DNA of 32,214 nt from an uncultured Prevotella sp. (GCA_900553595.1 USEC01000023.1:1-32214), one strand, 5' to 3'; positions 8,257-16,832 are shown, counted from the first letter of the stretch. A program made the numbers and translations. The notes: generated by a model from the sequence alone, not told the origin.

Positions 8257-9723
8257 ATGGAATTTATCAAGAAATCAATCATATTTACGGCGGCTGCCAT
8301 CCTGATAGGTGCTGCATCGTCTTGCAGCGACTATCTCGACAAGACACCGGAAGGCAAGGTTCCTGAGACACAGGTGGACTATGCCAGCTTCGACAATATG
8401 TACCAGCCCGTTTCTGGTATGTATGCCAAAATCCGTACCAGCGGTATGCACTGGGTGATTTGGGAGATAACAACCATCCGCGACCAGGACGTTTTCAGCG
8501 GACAGTGGAACGGAAGCGACTATTACAATCTCTCGGAGTACAAATACAACGACTCTTTCTGGGGCTTCGACGAAATCTGGAAGCAGTACTACAACATCAT
8601 CAAGTGTGCCAATTCTGCCATTGAAGCTCTCGACAACTACGGCCAACACTGCACGACAGATGCTCAGAAGGCAACCAACAAGGCCTATATCGGTGAGGTG
8701 AAGTTCATGCGTGCCTACGCTTACTTCCGTCTGGTTCAGGCTTTCGGAGCCGTTACCATCCTGCGCGACAACAACCAGACCGACCTTACACGCTCTACGG
8801 TTGATGCCGTTTACAAGTATGCCTTGGAGGATCTGGAGTACGGTATGACCTATATGCCGCGCATCCGTCCTAACCAGAGCGAGCACAAGGGCGCTGTGAC
8901 AGCCTTCTCTGCCGCTACCCTTGCTGCCAAGATTTACCTCAACCAGGGCAATTACCAGAAGGTGAAGGAACTTACGAATGACATCATCGAGCACGGTAAT
9001 TTCCATCTTTATCCTGATTATTACCAGTTGTGGAAGATTCCCGGAAAGCTCTGTGATGAGTCTATCTTCGAATGCCAGTGCACCGACTTCGGCAATGGTT
9101 CGGGCGACTTGATTGACCCGGATGCATGGTTCAAGTGCCAGGGACCCAACAACTCAGGCAGCGACATATCCGGATGGGGCGACTGCGGTATCTTGAAAGA
9201 GTTCCGCGACTGGGCTTACAACCGTGGAGAGACAGTACGCGCCACCACATCATTCCTCTTGGCTGGCGAGACAACACCCGACGGCGACTATGTACGTCCG
9301 CAGGACAACCCCTCAAAGACCGACTGCTGGAACGGCAAGGCTTACACTCCGACATGCCAGCTGACACCCGGACGCACAAAGTACGGCACAAACAACAACA
9401 TCCGTATATTGCGCTATGCCGACGTGCTGCTGATGAATGCCGAGGCAAAGATAAAGCTTGGCGAGAGCGGTGATGCTCCTTTCAACGAGGTACGCCGTCG
9501 TGCTCACATGCCTGAACTGACAAATGTCACATTCGACCAGGTCATCGACGAGCGTCGTATGGAACTTTGCTGCGAGTGGGGCGAGCGTTACAACGACCTC
9601 GTACGCACCGGAAAGGCTGCCACAGAATTGAAGGGATGGTCAAAGGAGAAGGCTCTCATTCCTCTGCCTTTCAACCAGACTTCCACAATTCCCGCCCTCA
9701 GCAATGAACCTAAGAACGAGTAG
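8257..9723 (+). CDS. susD: SusD/RagB-like surface glycan-binding lipoprotein
   Basis: This 488-residue protein is the lid and glycan-binding partner of the SusC-like transporter. A lipoprotein signal peptide ends in AASSC with the lipid-carrying Cys at 23. The N-terminal TPR-like SusD domain shows the family blocks AKIRTSGMHW, IGEVKFMRAYAYFRLVQAFG and AAKIYLNQGNY. The C-terminal RagB/SusD domain shows NNIRILRYADVLLMNAEA and the usual end block VIDERRMELCCEWGERYNDLVRTG. Length is typical. It follows susC by 30 bases and is surely cotranscribed. No separate SusE/SusF-like surface protein follows, so recognition outside the cell rests on this protein alone within this locus. Confidence 0.97.
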   Translation: MEFIKKSIIFTAAAILIGAASSCSDYLDKTPEGKVPETQVDYASFDNMYQPVSGMYAKIRTSGMHWVIWEITTIRDQDVFSGQWNGSDYYNLSEYKYNDSFWGFDEIWKQYYNIIKCANSAIEALDNYGQHCTTDAQKATNKAYIGEVKFMRAYAYFRLVQAFGAVTILRDNNQTDLTRSTVDAVYKYALEDLEYGMTYMPRIRPNQSEHKGAVTAFSAATLAAKIYLNQGNYQKVKELTNDIIEHGNFHLYPDYYQLWKIPGKLCDESIFECQCTDFGNGSGDLIDPDAWFKCQGPNNSGSDISGWGDCGILKEFRDWAYNRGETVRATTSFLLAGETTPDGDYVRPQDNPSKTDCWNGKAYTPTCQLTPGRTKYGTNNNIRILRYADVLLMNAEAKIKLGESGDAPFNEVRRRAHMPELTNVTFDQVIDERRMELCCEWGERYNDLVRTGKAATELKGWSKEKALIPLPFNQTSTIPALSNEPKNE

Positions 9724-9756
9724 TTTGGTTTTAAAAGTATAGGTATTAGTGGGAAC

Positions 9757-9786
9757 GGAGGGCGTATTCATCACGATGCGCCCTCC
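9757..9786 (+). terminator. Hairpin between susD and the enzyme genes (attenuator-like)
   Basis: GGAGGGCG (9757-9764) and CGCCCTCC (9779-9786) form a perfect 8-bp GC-rich stem with a 14-base loop, about 10 bases before the next start codon. No U-run follows, so it is more likely a partial processing or attenuation site that lowers enzyme expression relative to susCD than a full terminator. Confidence 0.45.
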
Positions 9787-9796
9787 TATTTGATTA

Positions 9797-10666
9797 ATGG
9801 CTATGAAAAAAACATTATATATATTAGGACCTTTGCGCCGTCTTGCCGCCGCCTTCCTGCTTCTTTCGGCTGCGACATTGGCTTATGCGCAAATAAGTGT
9901 TATGACATTCAACATCCGTCTGGACGCTTCCGTCGATGGACCCAACGTGTGGGATAACCGCAAGGCGGCTGTGTGCGAGATGTTGAAGTATTACAGTCCC
10001 GACCTGCTGGGCATGCAGGAAGTGTGCCCCAACCAGATGGACGACCTCAAGGCAGGGCTTCCCGAATATGAAGCTCTCGGTGTGGGACGCGACGACGGCA
10101 AGCATAAAGGCGAGCACAGTCCAGTGTTCTTCAACAAGAAGCGTTTCCGCCTCATCAGGCACGGCGACTTCTCTCTCAGCGAGACTCCAGAAGTGTTCGG
10201 CACAAAGGGATGGGATGCTTCCTACAACCGTGTCTGTTCCTGGGCGGTCTTGCAGGACCGTAGGACCGGCAAGAAGCTGGCTTTCTTCAACACTCACCTC
10301 GACAACGACGGACAGGTGGCGCGTCGTGAGGGCATCCGTCTTGTGCTCAACCGCATCCGTCAGTATGCTCCCGGACTCCCCGCCATCATCACTGCCGACT
10401 ACAACTGCTCTGACGGTGAAGCCCCGTTCACGGTCCTTCGTGAGAACGGCATGGCTAATGTGCGCGACATCGCACCCGTAGTCTATGGCCCGTCTTACTC
10501 ATGGCACGACTACGGCCGTCTCCCCATCGACCAGTGTCCGTTGCTCGACCATGTGTTTGTGAACAACAAACTGAAGGCCGACCGCTACCGTGTCGTTCAG
10601 GACAAACCTGAAAACGTGTGGCTGTCCGACCATTTCCCCGTACTCGTAAATCTTGATTATAAATGA
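9797..10666 (+). CDS. Secreted endonuclease/exonuclease/phosphatase-fold hydrolase
   Basis: This 289-residue protein belongs to the metal-dependent EEP superfamily (DNase I, sphingomyelinase and inositol-phosphatase relatives), which cleaves phosphodiesters or phosphomonoesters. It has a signal peptide (about 1-32, ending AYA). Family motifs appear in order: SVMTFNIRLD, LLGMQEV (metal-binding Glu), FFNTHLDNDG, IITADYNCSDGEAP (the usual GDFN loop reads ADYN), PIDQCPLLDHVFVNN and the terminal LSDHFPVLV with the catalytic His. Bacteroidetes PULs often carry such proteins, whose substrate is rarely known. Here a phosphoryl-linked substituent on a beta-1,2-glucan is an attractive but unproven target. 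An in-frame ATG two codons in (9803) is an equally good start. The stop overlaps the next gene's start (ATGA), implying translational coupling. Confidence 0.88.
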   Translation: MAMKKTLYILGPLRRLAAAFLLLSAATLAYAQISVMTFNIRLDASVDGPNVWDNRKAAVCEMLKYYSPDLLGMQEVCPNQMDDLKAGLPEYEALGVGRDDGKHKGEHSPVFFNKKRFRLIRHGDFSLSETPEVFGTKGWDASYNRVCSWAVLQDRRTGKKLAFFNTHLDNDGQVARREGIRLVLNRIRQYAPGLPAIITADYNCSDGEAPFTVLRENGMANVRDIAPVVYGPSYSWHDYGRLPIDQCPLLDHVFVNNKLKADRYRVVQDKPENVWLSDHFPVLVNLDYK

Positions 10667-12066
10667 AAACAGCCTTTCTCCTGATTCTTTCCCAGTTGTT
10701 GCTGCTTCCCTCAGCATCGCCATGCCGCGCCGCACAGACGCTTGACGGCGGTGCGCACTGCACTGAAATGCAGGACAACAGCCGCCCCGAAAGCTTCGCC
10801 AACGACAGTGTCATGCTCGACTACATACAGCGTGTACACCTTAATTATATGTGGGACGGCGCCGAACCCAATTCGGGTATGGCTCCGGAGCGCATACATC
10901 TCGACGGCGTCTATCCCGAAAACGATGCGCACATAGTGACTACCGGCGGCAGCGGCTTCGGCATTGCGGGCTTGCTTGCAGGCATCGACCGCGGCTTCAT
11001 CGACCGTGCCGAGGGTGTGAAACGGTTGCGGAAAGTGGTGGATTTCCTCTCCCGTGCCGACCGCTATCATGGCGTCTGGTCGCACTGGATTGACGGTCGC
11101 ACAGGAAAGACGAAACCTTTCGGGCAGAAAGACAACGGAGGCGACCTCGTGGAGAGTTCGTTCCTCATGGCAAGTCTGCTTTGCGTGCGCCAGTATTTCG
11201 CCGAAGGCAACAGCGACGAACGCCGCCTTGCCGCCGACATCGACACGCTTTGGCGCGGCATGGAGTACGACTGGTACCGCAACGGCGGCAAGGATGTGCT
11301 CTATTGGCACTGGTCGCCCGACTATGCATGGCAGATGAACTTCCCGCTTGAGGGCTACAACGAGTGCCTTATAGCCTACATCCTCGGTGCATCGTCGCCC
11401 ACTCACGCCATTCCTGCCTCTTGCTACCACAAGGGGTGGGCGCGTTCGGGCGGCATAAAGAGCGGCGCACGGCCTTTCGGACACGCTCTTGAGCTGAAGC
11501 ATAACGGTGCCGAACAGACTGGCGGTCCGCTGTTCTGGGCGCACTATTCCTACATCGGCTTCTGCCCGAAGAACATTTCCGACCGCTATGCCGACTATTG
11601 GGAGGTGGTGCGCAACCATGCTCTCAGCAACTACGACTACTGTGTGAGCAACCCCAAAGGCTTCAAGGGCTACGGAAAGGACTGCTGGGGACTGACGGCG
11701 AGCTATTCCACCGTGGGCTATTCCGCCCACGCTCCCAACAACGACCTTGGTGTAATCACCCCGACCGCAGCTCTCTCGTCGTTCCCTTACACGCCCGAAC
11801 AGTCGATGGCGGCACTGAAACACTTCTACGCCATGGGTTTGGGCATATGGGGCAAGTACGGCTTCTACGATGCCTTCGAGCCTGCCACAGGCTGGACAGT
11901 GCCACGTTATCTCGCCATCGACCAGCTCACCATCGCCCCGATGATAGAGAACTACCGCACGGGTTTGCTCTGGCGGCTCTTCATGAGTTGCCCCGAAGTG
12001 CAGCAGGGACTTGTGAAACTGGGTTTCCACGCCACACGCCCGCTCGGCAAGACAGTCGTGAAATGA
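10663..12066 (+). CDS. GH144-like endo-beta-1,2-glucanase (PF10091 glucoamylase-like)
   Basis: This 467-residue protein is predicted to cut beta-1,2-glucan. A signal peptide covers about residues 1-24. The catalytic (alpha/alpha)6-barrel domain follows, resembling the PF10091 glucoamylase-like family that includes GH144. Seen in sequence: IVTTGGSGFGIAGLLAG (about 91-107), GVWSHWIDGRTG (138-149), and the acidic block KDNGGDLVESSFL (156-168) with D157, D161 and E164. Further on are WHWSPDYAWQMN (215-226) and CWGLTASYSTVGY with the nearby PTAALSSFPYTPEQS block. Size and end-to-end domain coverage are normal. It overlaps the upstream gene by four bases and precedes a GH3 enzyme, the pairing known from characterised beta-1,2-glucan systems. 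The Cys in its signal region (SASPC) is a poor lipobox because of the Pro at -1, so I predict a soluble periplasmic enzyme. GH144 versus another PF10091 member cannot be settled by eye. Confidence 0.85.
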   Translation: MKTAFLLILSQLLLLPSASPCRAAQTLDGGAHCTEMQDNSRPESFANDSVMLDYIQRVHLNYMWDGAEPNSGMAPERIHLDGVYPENDAHIVTTGGSGFGIAGLLAGIDRGFIDRAEGVKRLRKVVDFLSRADRYHGVWSHWIDGRTGKTKPFGQKDNGGDLVESSFLMASLLCVRQYFAEGNSDERRLAADIDTLWRGMEYDWYRNGGKDVLYWHWSPDYAWQMNFPLEGYNECLIAYILGASSPTHAIPASCYHKGWARSGGIKSGARPFGHALELKHNGAEQTGGPLFWAHYSYIGFCPKNISDRYADYWEVVRNHALSNYDYCVSNPKGFKGYGKDCWGLTASYSTVGYSAHAPNNDLGVITPTAALSSFPYTPEQSMAALKHFYAMGLGIWGKYGFYDAFEPATGWTVPRYLAIDQLTIAPMIENYRTGLLWRLFMSCPEVQQGLVKLGFHATRPLGKTVVK

Positions 12067-12108
12067 CAACGAAAGGATGTTGATTGACAAAAAACACACA
12101 ATTTGAAT

Positions 12109-14397
12109 ATGAACAAGAAAAGAATTACCGGCGCTCTCCTGGCACTCTGCCTCGGCACAATGGGTGCTCTGGCGCAGCCTTCTGCCGACGAGACGCGCAT
12201 GAAACAGTACATCGACGACCTCATGTCGAAGATGACTTTGCACGAAAAACTGGGTCAGCTCAATCTGCCGGTTACCGGCGATATTGTGACAGGACAGGCC
12301 AAGAGCAGCGATGTGGCAGCCAAGATACGCCGCGGAGAGGTTGGAGGACTGTTCAACCTGAAAGGTGTTGAAAAGATAAAGGAGGTGCAGCGCATCGCCG
12401 TGGAGCAGAGCCGTCTGCACATTCCGTTGCTTTTCGGTATGGATGTGATACACGGTTACGAGACGGTGTTCCCCATTCCGCTCGCCCTTTCGTGCTCGTG
12501 GGACATGGAGGCCATACGCCGCTCCGCTTCCATCGCTGCACAGGAGTGCTCCGCCGACGGTATCAACTGGACCTTCTCACCCATGCTCGACATCTGCGTC
12601 GATCCACGTTGGGGACGCATGGCAGAGGGCAACGGCGAGGACCCCTACCTCGGTTCGCAGATAGCGCGTGCCATGGTGCACGGCTATCAGGGCACTGACC
12701 TCTCTCTGCCCAACACCGTCATGGCCTGTGTCAAGCACTTCGCCCTCTACGGAGGAGCCGAGGCGGGACGCGATTACAACACTGTCGATATGAGCCGCTG
12801 GCGTATGTTCAACCGCTACATGCCGCCCTACAAGGCTGCGGTGGATGCCGGTGCGCTTAGTGTGATGACCTCATTCAATGTGGTCGAGGGAGTGCCTGCC
12901 ACCGGCAACCGCTGGCTTCTCACCGATGTGCTGCGCAACATGTGGGGATTCAAGGGTATGGTAGTAACCGACTATACCGCCATTTCCGAAATGACGGCGC
13001 ACGGAATGGGCGACCTCAAGCAGGTGTCGGCTCTCGCACTGAATGCCGGTACCGACATGGACATGGTGGCCGACGGATTCCTCGGCACCCTCGAAGAATC
13101 GCTGAAGGACGGCAGTGTGAGCATGGAGAGCATCGATGCTGCCTGCCGCCGCATTCTCGAAGCCAAGTGGAAGCTGGGCCTTTTCGCCGACCCCTACCGC
13201 TACTGCACCCCGAAGCGTGCACGCACCGAGATATTCACACCTGCCAACCGTGCCGAAGCGCGCCGTATAGCAGCCGAGACTTTCGTGCTGCTCAAGAACG
13301 AAGGGTCGCTCCTTCCGTTGCGGCGCAAGGGTCGCATCGCCCTCGTCGGACCGCTCGCCAACACCGCAAGCAACATGTCGGGAACATGGAGCGTGGCGGC
13401 CCGACTCTCCGAGAACAAGACTCTCGTGGAGGCAATGCGCGAAGCCGTGGGCTCGAAGGCAGAGATTCTGTATGCCAAGGGTTCCAACGTTCTGCTCGAC
13501 GCACAGCGTGAGGCCGACGCCACCATGTTCGGCCGCGAGATGCGCGACCCGCGCCCTGCCCGGGAAATGATCGACGAAGCGGTGGCGGCGGCACGCCAGG
13601 CCGATGTCGTCGTGGCTGCCGTCGGCGAGTCGTCGGAGATGAGCGGCGAGTCAAGCAGCCGTTCGTCGCTCTCCATGCCCGACGCACAACGCGCTCTGCT
13701 TGAGGCCCTCCAGGCTACAGGCAAGCCCATCGTGCTGGTCTATTTCTCCGGCCGTCCCACGGTGATGACATGGGAGAACGCCAATTTCCCTGCCATACTC
13801 AATGTGTGGTTCGGCGGATGTGAGGCGGCGACAGCCATCTGCGATGTGCTCTTCGGCGACAAATCGCCGAGCGGCAAACTCACAGCCACCATGCCGAAGA
13901 GCGTGGGACAGATCCCTATCTTCTACAACCACCTCAACACCGGACGCCCGCTTGAGGAGGGAAAATGGTTCTCCAAGTTCCACAGCAACTATCTCGACAT
14001 CGACAACGACCCGCTCTTCCCCTTCGGCTACGGACTCTCTTACACCACCTTCCGCTATGGCAAACCCTCGCTCTCGGCTCCCGTCATGCAGCAGGGCGAC
14101 ACGCTCACCGTATCGGTGGATGTGACAAACACCGGCAGCTATGATGCCGACGAAGTGGTGCAGATGTATGTCCGCGACCTCGTGGGCAGCGTCTCCCGTC
14201 CAGTCAAGGAACTGAAAGGCTTCAGCCGAGTGTCGCTGCGCAAGGGGGAGACACGCCGGGTGGACTTCAAGATAACCCTCGACGACCTGAAATTCTACAA
14301 CCAGCAGCTCGACTATCGTGCCGAACCGGGCGATTTCGAGGTGATGGTGGGTCCCGACAGCCGCAATGTGCAAACCCTGAAATTCACACTTAAATAA
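12109..14397 (+). CDS. bglX: GH3 beta-glucosidase (BglX-like)
   Basis: This 762-residue secreted GH3 enzyme is predicted to trim glucose from the oligosaccharides released by the preceding GH144-like enzyme. It has a signal peptide (about 1-22) and an N-terminal TIM-barrel domain with CVDPRWGRMAEGNGEDPY (164-181) and VKHFALYGGAEAGRDYN (208-224). The nucleophile is Asp288 in GMVVTDYTAI. The alpha/beta sandwich domain carries the likely acid/base Glu514 in GESSEMSGESSSRSSLSMP. A C-terminal fibronectin-III-like domain spans about 660-760 (NTGSYDADEVVQMYVRDLVG). The frame can be read from a TTG at 12103, but the ATG at 12109 starts the signal peptide. It lies 42 bases after the GH144-like gene. 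Substrate linkage (beta-1,2) is inferred from that neighbour; GH3 members also act on beta-1,3, 1,4 and 1,6 bonds. Confidence 0.94.
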   Translation: MNKKRITGALLALCLGTMGALAQPSADETRMKQYIDDLMSKMTLHEKLGQLNLPVTGDIVTGQAKSSDVAAKIRRGEVGGLFNLKGVEKIKEVQRIAVEQSRLHIPLLFGMDVIHGYETVFPIPLALSCSWDMEAIRRSASIAAQECSADGINWTFSPMLDICVDPRWGRMAEGNGEDPYLGSQIARAMVHGYQGTDLSLPNTVMACVKHFALYGGAEAGRDYNTVDMSRWRMFNRYMPPYKAAVDAGALSVMTSFNVVEGVPATGNRWLLTDVLRNMWGFKGMVVTDYTAISEMTAHGMGDLKQVSALALNAGTDMDMVADGFLGTLEESLKDGSVSMESIDAACRRILEAKWKLGLFADPYRYCTPKRARTEIFTPANRAEARRIAAETFVLLKNEGSLLPLRRKGRIALVGPLANTASNMSGTWSVAARLSENKTLVEAMREAVGSKAEILYAKGSNVLLDAQREADATMFGREMRDPRPAREMIDEAVAAARQADVVVAAVGESSEMSGESSSRSSLSMPDAQRALLEALQATGKPIVLVYFSGRPTVMTWENANFPAILNVWFGGCEAATAICDVLFGDKSPSGKLTATMPKSVGQIPIFYNHLNTGRPLEEGKWFSKFHSNYLDIDNDPLFPFGYGLSYTTFRYGKPSLSAPVMQQGDTLTVSVDVTNTGSYDADEVVQMYVRDLVGSVSRPVKELKGFSRVSLRKGETRRVDFKITLDDLKFYNQQLDYRAEPGDFEVMVGPDSRNVQTLKFTLK

Positions 14398-14411
14398 ATT
14401 GCTTGTATAGC

Positions 14412-14441
14412 CATCGCCATGCGGCGGTGGCTGTATCTTTG
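14412..14441 (+). promoter_or_regulatory. Hairpin and -7 element before the DUF4886 gene
   Basis: AGCCATCGCC and GGCGGTGGCT form a 10-bp stem (one G-U pair) shortly after the GH3 stop. It is followed at 14434-14441 by TATCTTTG, a perfect TAnnTTTG -7 element about 60 bases before the ATG at 14502. The arrangement suggests partial termination of the PUL transcript plus a secondary promoter. No TTTG -33 box is visible. Confidence 0.4.
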
Positions 14442-14501
14442 CACTGTCACCGCAGGGTTCACTTGCGACAAATCGTCATTAACGCTTTAACAAAAGAAAC
14501 A

Positions 14502-15338
14502 ATGAAAAGAATTTTCCTTATTCTCGCACTCGCCACAATGGTGATTGGTGCGGCAAATGCAAGGCGCACGGTGCGCATTCTGGCCGTGGGCAACAGTTTT
14601 TCAGAGGATGCCATTGAGCAGAACCTGCACGAGATTGCCGGTGCTGCCGGCATTACGGCAGTGGTGGGCAACCTTTACATTCCGGGATGCTCGCTCGAGC
14701 GGCATGTGAAATGCTCGCAGACCGGCGAGGCGGCATACCGCTATCGCAAGGTGAAGGCCGACGGAATGCAGGACGAAGTGGCCAAGTGCCGACTCGACAG
14801 TGCGCTGGCCGACGAACGCTGGGACTATATCAGCGTGCAGCAGGCAAGCCACTTCTCAGGCGACTACACCACCTATCAGCCCTATCTGCAACAGCTCGTG
14901 GCATATATCCGCACTCATGTGAAGGGCAAGCCGCGCATCGTGTTCCACCAGACATGGGCCTACGCGTCAGACTCCAAGCACGACGGCTTCCGCCGCTACG
15001 GCAACAGCCAGAAGCAGATGTACGACGCCATCATCGCATCCACCCGTAAGGTGCTTGCCGACCTGCATCCCGATGTGCTCGTGCCGGCAGGTACTGCCAT
15101 ACAGAACGCCCGCACATCGTCTGTCGGCGACAACTTCAACCGCGACGGCTACCACCTCCAGCTCGTCTATGGACGCTACACCGCTGCCTGCACATGGTTT
15201 GAGGCGATAACCCGAAAGAGCGTCATCGGCAACGCATTCACACCGCAGGGCATCACGCCCTTGCAGAAACGCATAGCGCAGGAGGCCGCCCACGCCGCCG
15301 TGAAGCAGCCGCTCAGCGTCACGAAGATAGACTTTTGA
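14502..15338 (+). CDS. DUF4886 SGNH-hydrolase-like secreted protein
   Basis: This 278-residue protein has a signal peptide (about 1-18, ending ANA) followed by a DUF4886 domain, which is related to SGNH/GDSL esterases. The block RILAVGNSFSEDAIEQNLHEI contains the GNS nucleophile motif, and RDGYHLQLVYGRYTAACTWFEAI near the C terminus provides the Asp and His (DGYH) expected of the triad. WDYISVQQASHFSGDY and KPRIVFHQTWAYASDS fit the middle of the family. Members occur widely in Bacteroidetes glycan loci and are presumed carbohydrate esterases, though biochemical proof is sparse. It follows the GH3 gene by 104 bases and may have its own promoter. I chose the ATG at 14502 because the upstream frame (open to 14403) runs through the likely promoter and lacks a signal peptide. 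Confidence 0.85.
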   Translation: MKRIFLILALATMVIGAANARRTVRILAVGNSFSEDAIEQNLHEIAGAAGITAVVGNLYIPGCSLERHVKCSQTGEAAYRYRKVKADGMQDEVAKCRLDSALADERWDYISVQQASHFSGDYTTYQPYLQQLVAYIRTHVKGKPRIVFHQTWAYASDSKHDGFRRYGNSQKQMYDAIIASTRKVLADLHPDVLVPAGTAIQNARTSSVGDNFNRDGYHLQLVYGRYTAACTWFEAITRKSVIGNAFTPQGITPLQKRIAQEAAHAAVKQPLSVTKIDF

Positions 15339-15407
15339 CGGGCGGCTGTCAGCTTGCTCCGTTGCCCGTGAGAGTGCATGAAAATATGCTTCGGCATTCT
15401 CCGTTTT

Positions 15408-15468
15408 AAAAAGAAGCCTTGTTTGCACTGCAGACAAGGCTTCTTTTGAGTGCAAACAAGGCTTCTTT
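15408..15468 (+). repeat. Second 22-base repeat array, forming a terminator-like hairpin
   Basis: Two direct 22-base units occupy 15425-15446 and 15447-15468 (the second is TGAGTGCAAACAAGGCTTCT plus TT). They are reverse complements of the units at 773-860, with C in place of T at one core position. An inverted unit at 15410-15431 pairs with the first direct unit to form a stem of about 18 bp (15408-15447) ending in TTCTTTT. This may act as terminator for the DUF4886 gene, whose stop lies 70 bases upstream. Confidence 0.75.
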
Positions 15469-15735
15469 TCAAACCGGATGTATTTCTGTTCCGAGAAGAC
15501 CTTCCATGTTGTCGCTAATTGCCTGAAACCCAATGGTTAGTAGTTGTTGTTGATGTCGCCTTCTTTTCCGCATGCCATAGGAGAATGGTGGGCAAAACAT
15601 GAGATAGCAGAAGTCGTCGGAAGTTGTCGGAACTCAATGCGCCTGTGGTGTATGGAAGATAACGGACATCTTCATCTAAGTTTTTTCTAATACCATTCTA
15701 ATCGTTTTCTAATAGCTGTTTTGCAAAATTTGGAG
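15469..15735. other. Intergenic stretch, nothing recognised
   Basis: With the repeat array this makes 444 bases without a gene between 15338 and 15783. Apart from the short near-repeat GAAGTCGTCGGAA/GAAGTTGTCGGAA near 15610-15635 I see no coding signal or RNA structure. Confidence 0.5.
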
Positions 15736-15743
15736 TAACTTTG
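15736..15743 (+). promoter_or_regulatory. -7 element of the OprB-like gene
   Basis: TAACTTTG is a perfect TAnnTTTG match about 40 bases upstream of the start codon. A TTTG at 15720-15723 is only 12 bases away, too close for a standard -33 box. Confidence 0.45.
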
Positions 15744-15782
15744 CACTGTGAATAGGATAATGACCATTTTTAAATAACAATT

Positions 15783-16832
15783 ATGCAAATAATGAAGCGT
15801 GGCATTTTGGTAGCATTAAGCTGCATCTGCGTCAGTCTGTCCCATGCGCAGATATTCAGCGGCGAATACACCACGGAATGGCAATGGGACATGAAGAGGA
15901 ATACCAACTGGATGAATCTGTTGAGGCTTCACCTTGATATTCCGCTGTGGGAAGGAAGGGGAATGCTGCAAGCCTCCACGATACATATAGCCAAGACCGA
16001 CGAAAGCGTTGCCAACGACTGGCAGATTTTCTCGAACATCGAGGAGGAGAACGATTTTGCAGCGATAGCCGTTCTGGGTTATATGCACAACTGGAAGGCC
16101 GGACATCTGTTCGTGGGCGTGCGGAATGCGAACGAGGACTTCTTCACATCCAGTGTCACCTCGCTCTTCACCAACAGTTCATGCGGCATGTTCCCCACCA
16201 TATCGGCGAGCTACCCCATAGCCAACTACCCACGGTCGGGGCTGACGGTGTATTTCGATGTGAACCTGTCGGGGTGGGTGTTCCGGAACAGTCTGTATAA
16301 CGGCGTGGCATACAATGGCTGGAACGCCAAGGACAACCCGTTCATCGTGCGTCCGGCGAGAGACGGCATATTCGACATATCGCAGCTGGAATACTCGCAT
16401 GAGGGCGGGCGTTACTTCGCCGGCGTGGCTGTCCACACGCGCCATTATCCTGTTGGTGAGGACGGCACCATGGCACCGGCAGACGCATCGTGCCGGCAGA
16501 CGAGTTGCGCATGGTGGGTGTATGGGGAACAGAAGGTGTGGACTTCCGGCGACAGGGACATCTGCTGCATGGCGCAGTATTCCGAAAACACATGCTGGAC
16601 GAACGGCTGCCGCCGCTACGCCGAAACGGGCTGCGCCTACCATGACAGCAACAATGAGTGCGGCGTGTCAGGACAGTACGCCCGCTTCTATCAGGGGACG
16701 GAGTGCTCGGTGGAAGTGACATGGAAAAGAAAAATCAACAAGGCGATGGCATTGCAGCCGTCGTTCCAGTATATCACCAACGGCGACGGCAACTTCACCG
16801 TGCTGAGTGCCAGACTTTATTACAGCTTCTGA
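15783..16832 (+). CDS. OprB-like carbohydrate porin family outer-membrane protein, cysteine-rich
   Basis: This 349-residue protein is predicted to be an outer-membrane beta-barrel of the OprB-like carbohydrate porin type. It has a signal peptide (about 1-22, ending SHAQ) and alternating hydrophobic strands such as GYMHNWKAGHLFVGVRN, LTVYFDVNLSGWVFRNSLYNG and FTVLSARLYYSF, ending in the C-terminal Phe typical of porins. The blocks NEDFFTSSVTSLFTNSSCGMFP and SYPIANYPRSGLTVYF resemble the family core. Ten cysteines lie in the mature part (134, 237, 242, 261, 262, 271, 276, 284, 293, 308), nine of them within residues 237-308, which is odd for a porin. The ATG at 15792 (MKRGIL...) gives an equally good signal peptide. 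It has its own promoter and is flanked by non-coding DNA. Family assignment is by pattern only; another barrel family is possible. Confidence 0.65.
   Translation: MQIMKRGILVALSCICVSLSHAQIFSGEYTTEWQWDMKRNTNWMNLLRLHLDIPLWEGRGMLQASTIHIAKTDESVANDWQIFSNIEEENDFAAIAVLGYMHNWKAGHLFVGVRNANEDFFTSSVTSLFTNSSCGMFPTISASYPIANYPRSGLTVYFDVNLSGWVFRNSLYNGVAYNGWNAKDNPFIVRPARDGIFDISQLEYSHEGGRYFAGVAVHTRHYPVGEDGTMAPADASCRQTSCAWWVYGEQKVWTSGDRDICCMAQYSENTCWTNGCRRYAETGCAYHDSNNECGVSGQYARFYQGTECSVEVTWKRKINKAMALQPSFQYITNGDGNFTVLSARLYYSF

Noticed and set aside
10711..12453. A 580-residue open frame on the minus strand opposite the GH144-like gene
   Set aside because: Antisense shadow of two well-supported plus-strand genes. 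It crosses their junction and has no recognisable motif or promoter.
13651..14373. A 240-residue minus-strand frame opposite the GH3 gene
   Set aside because: Antisense of the GH3 C-terminal domains with low-complexity His/Val content; high GC leaves reverse frames open by chance.
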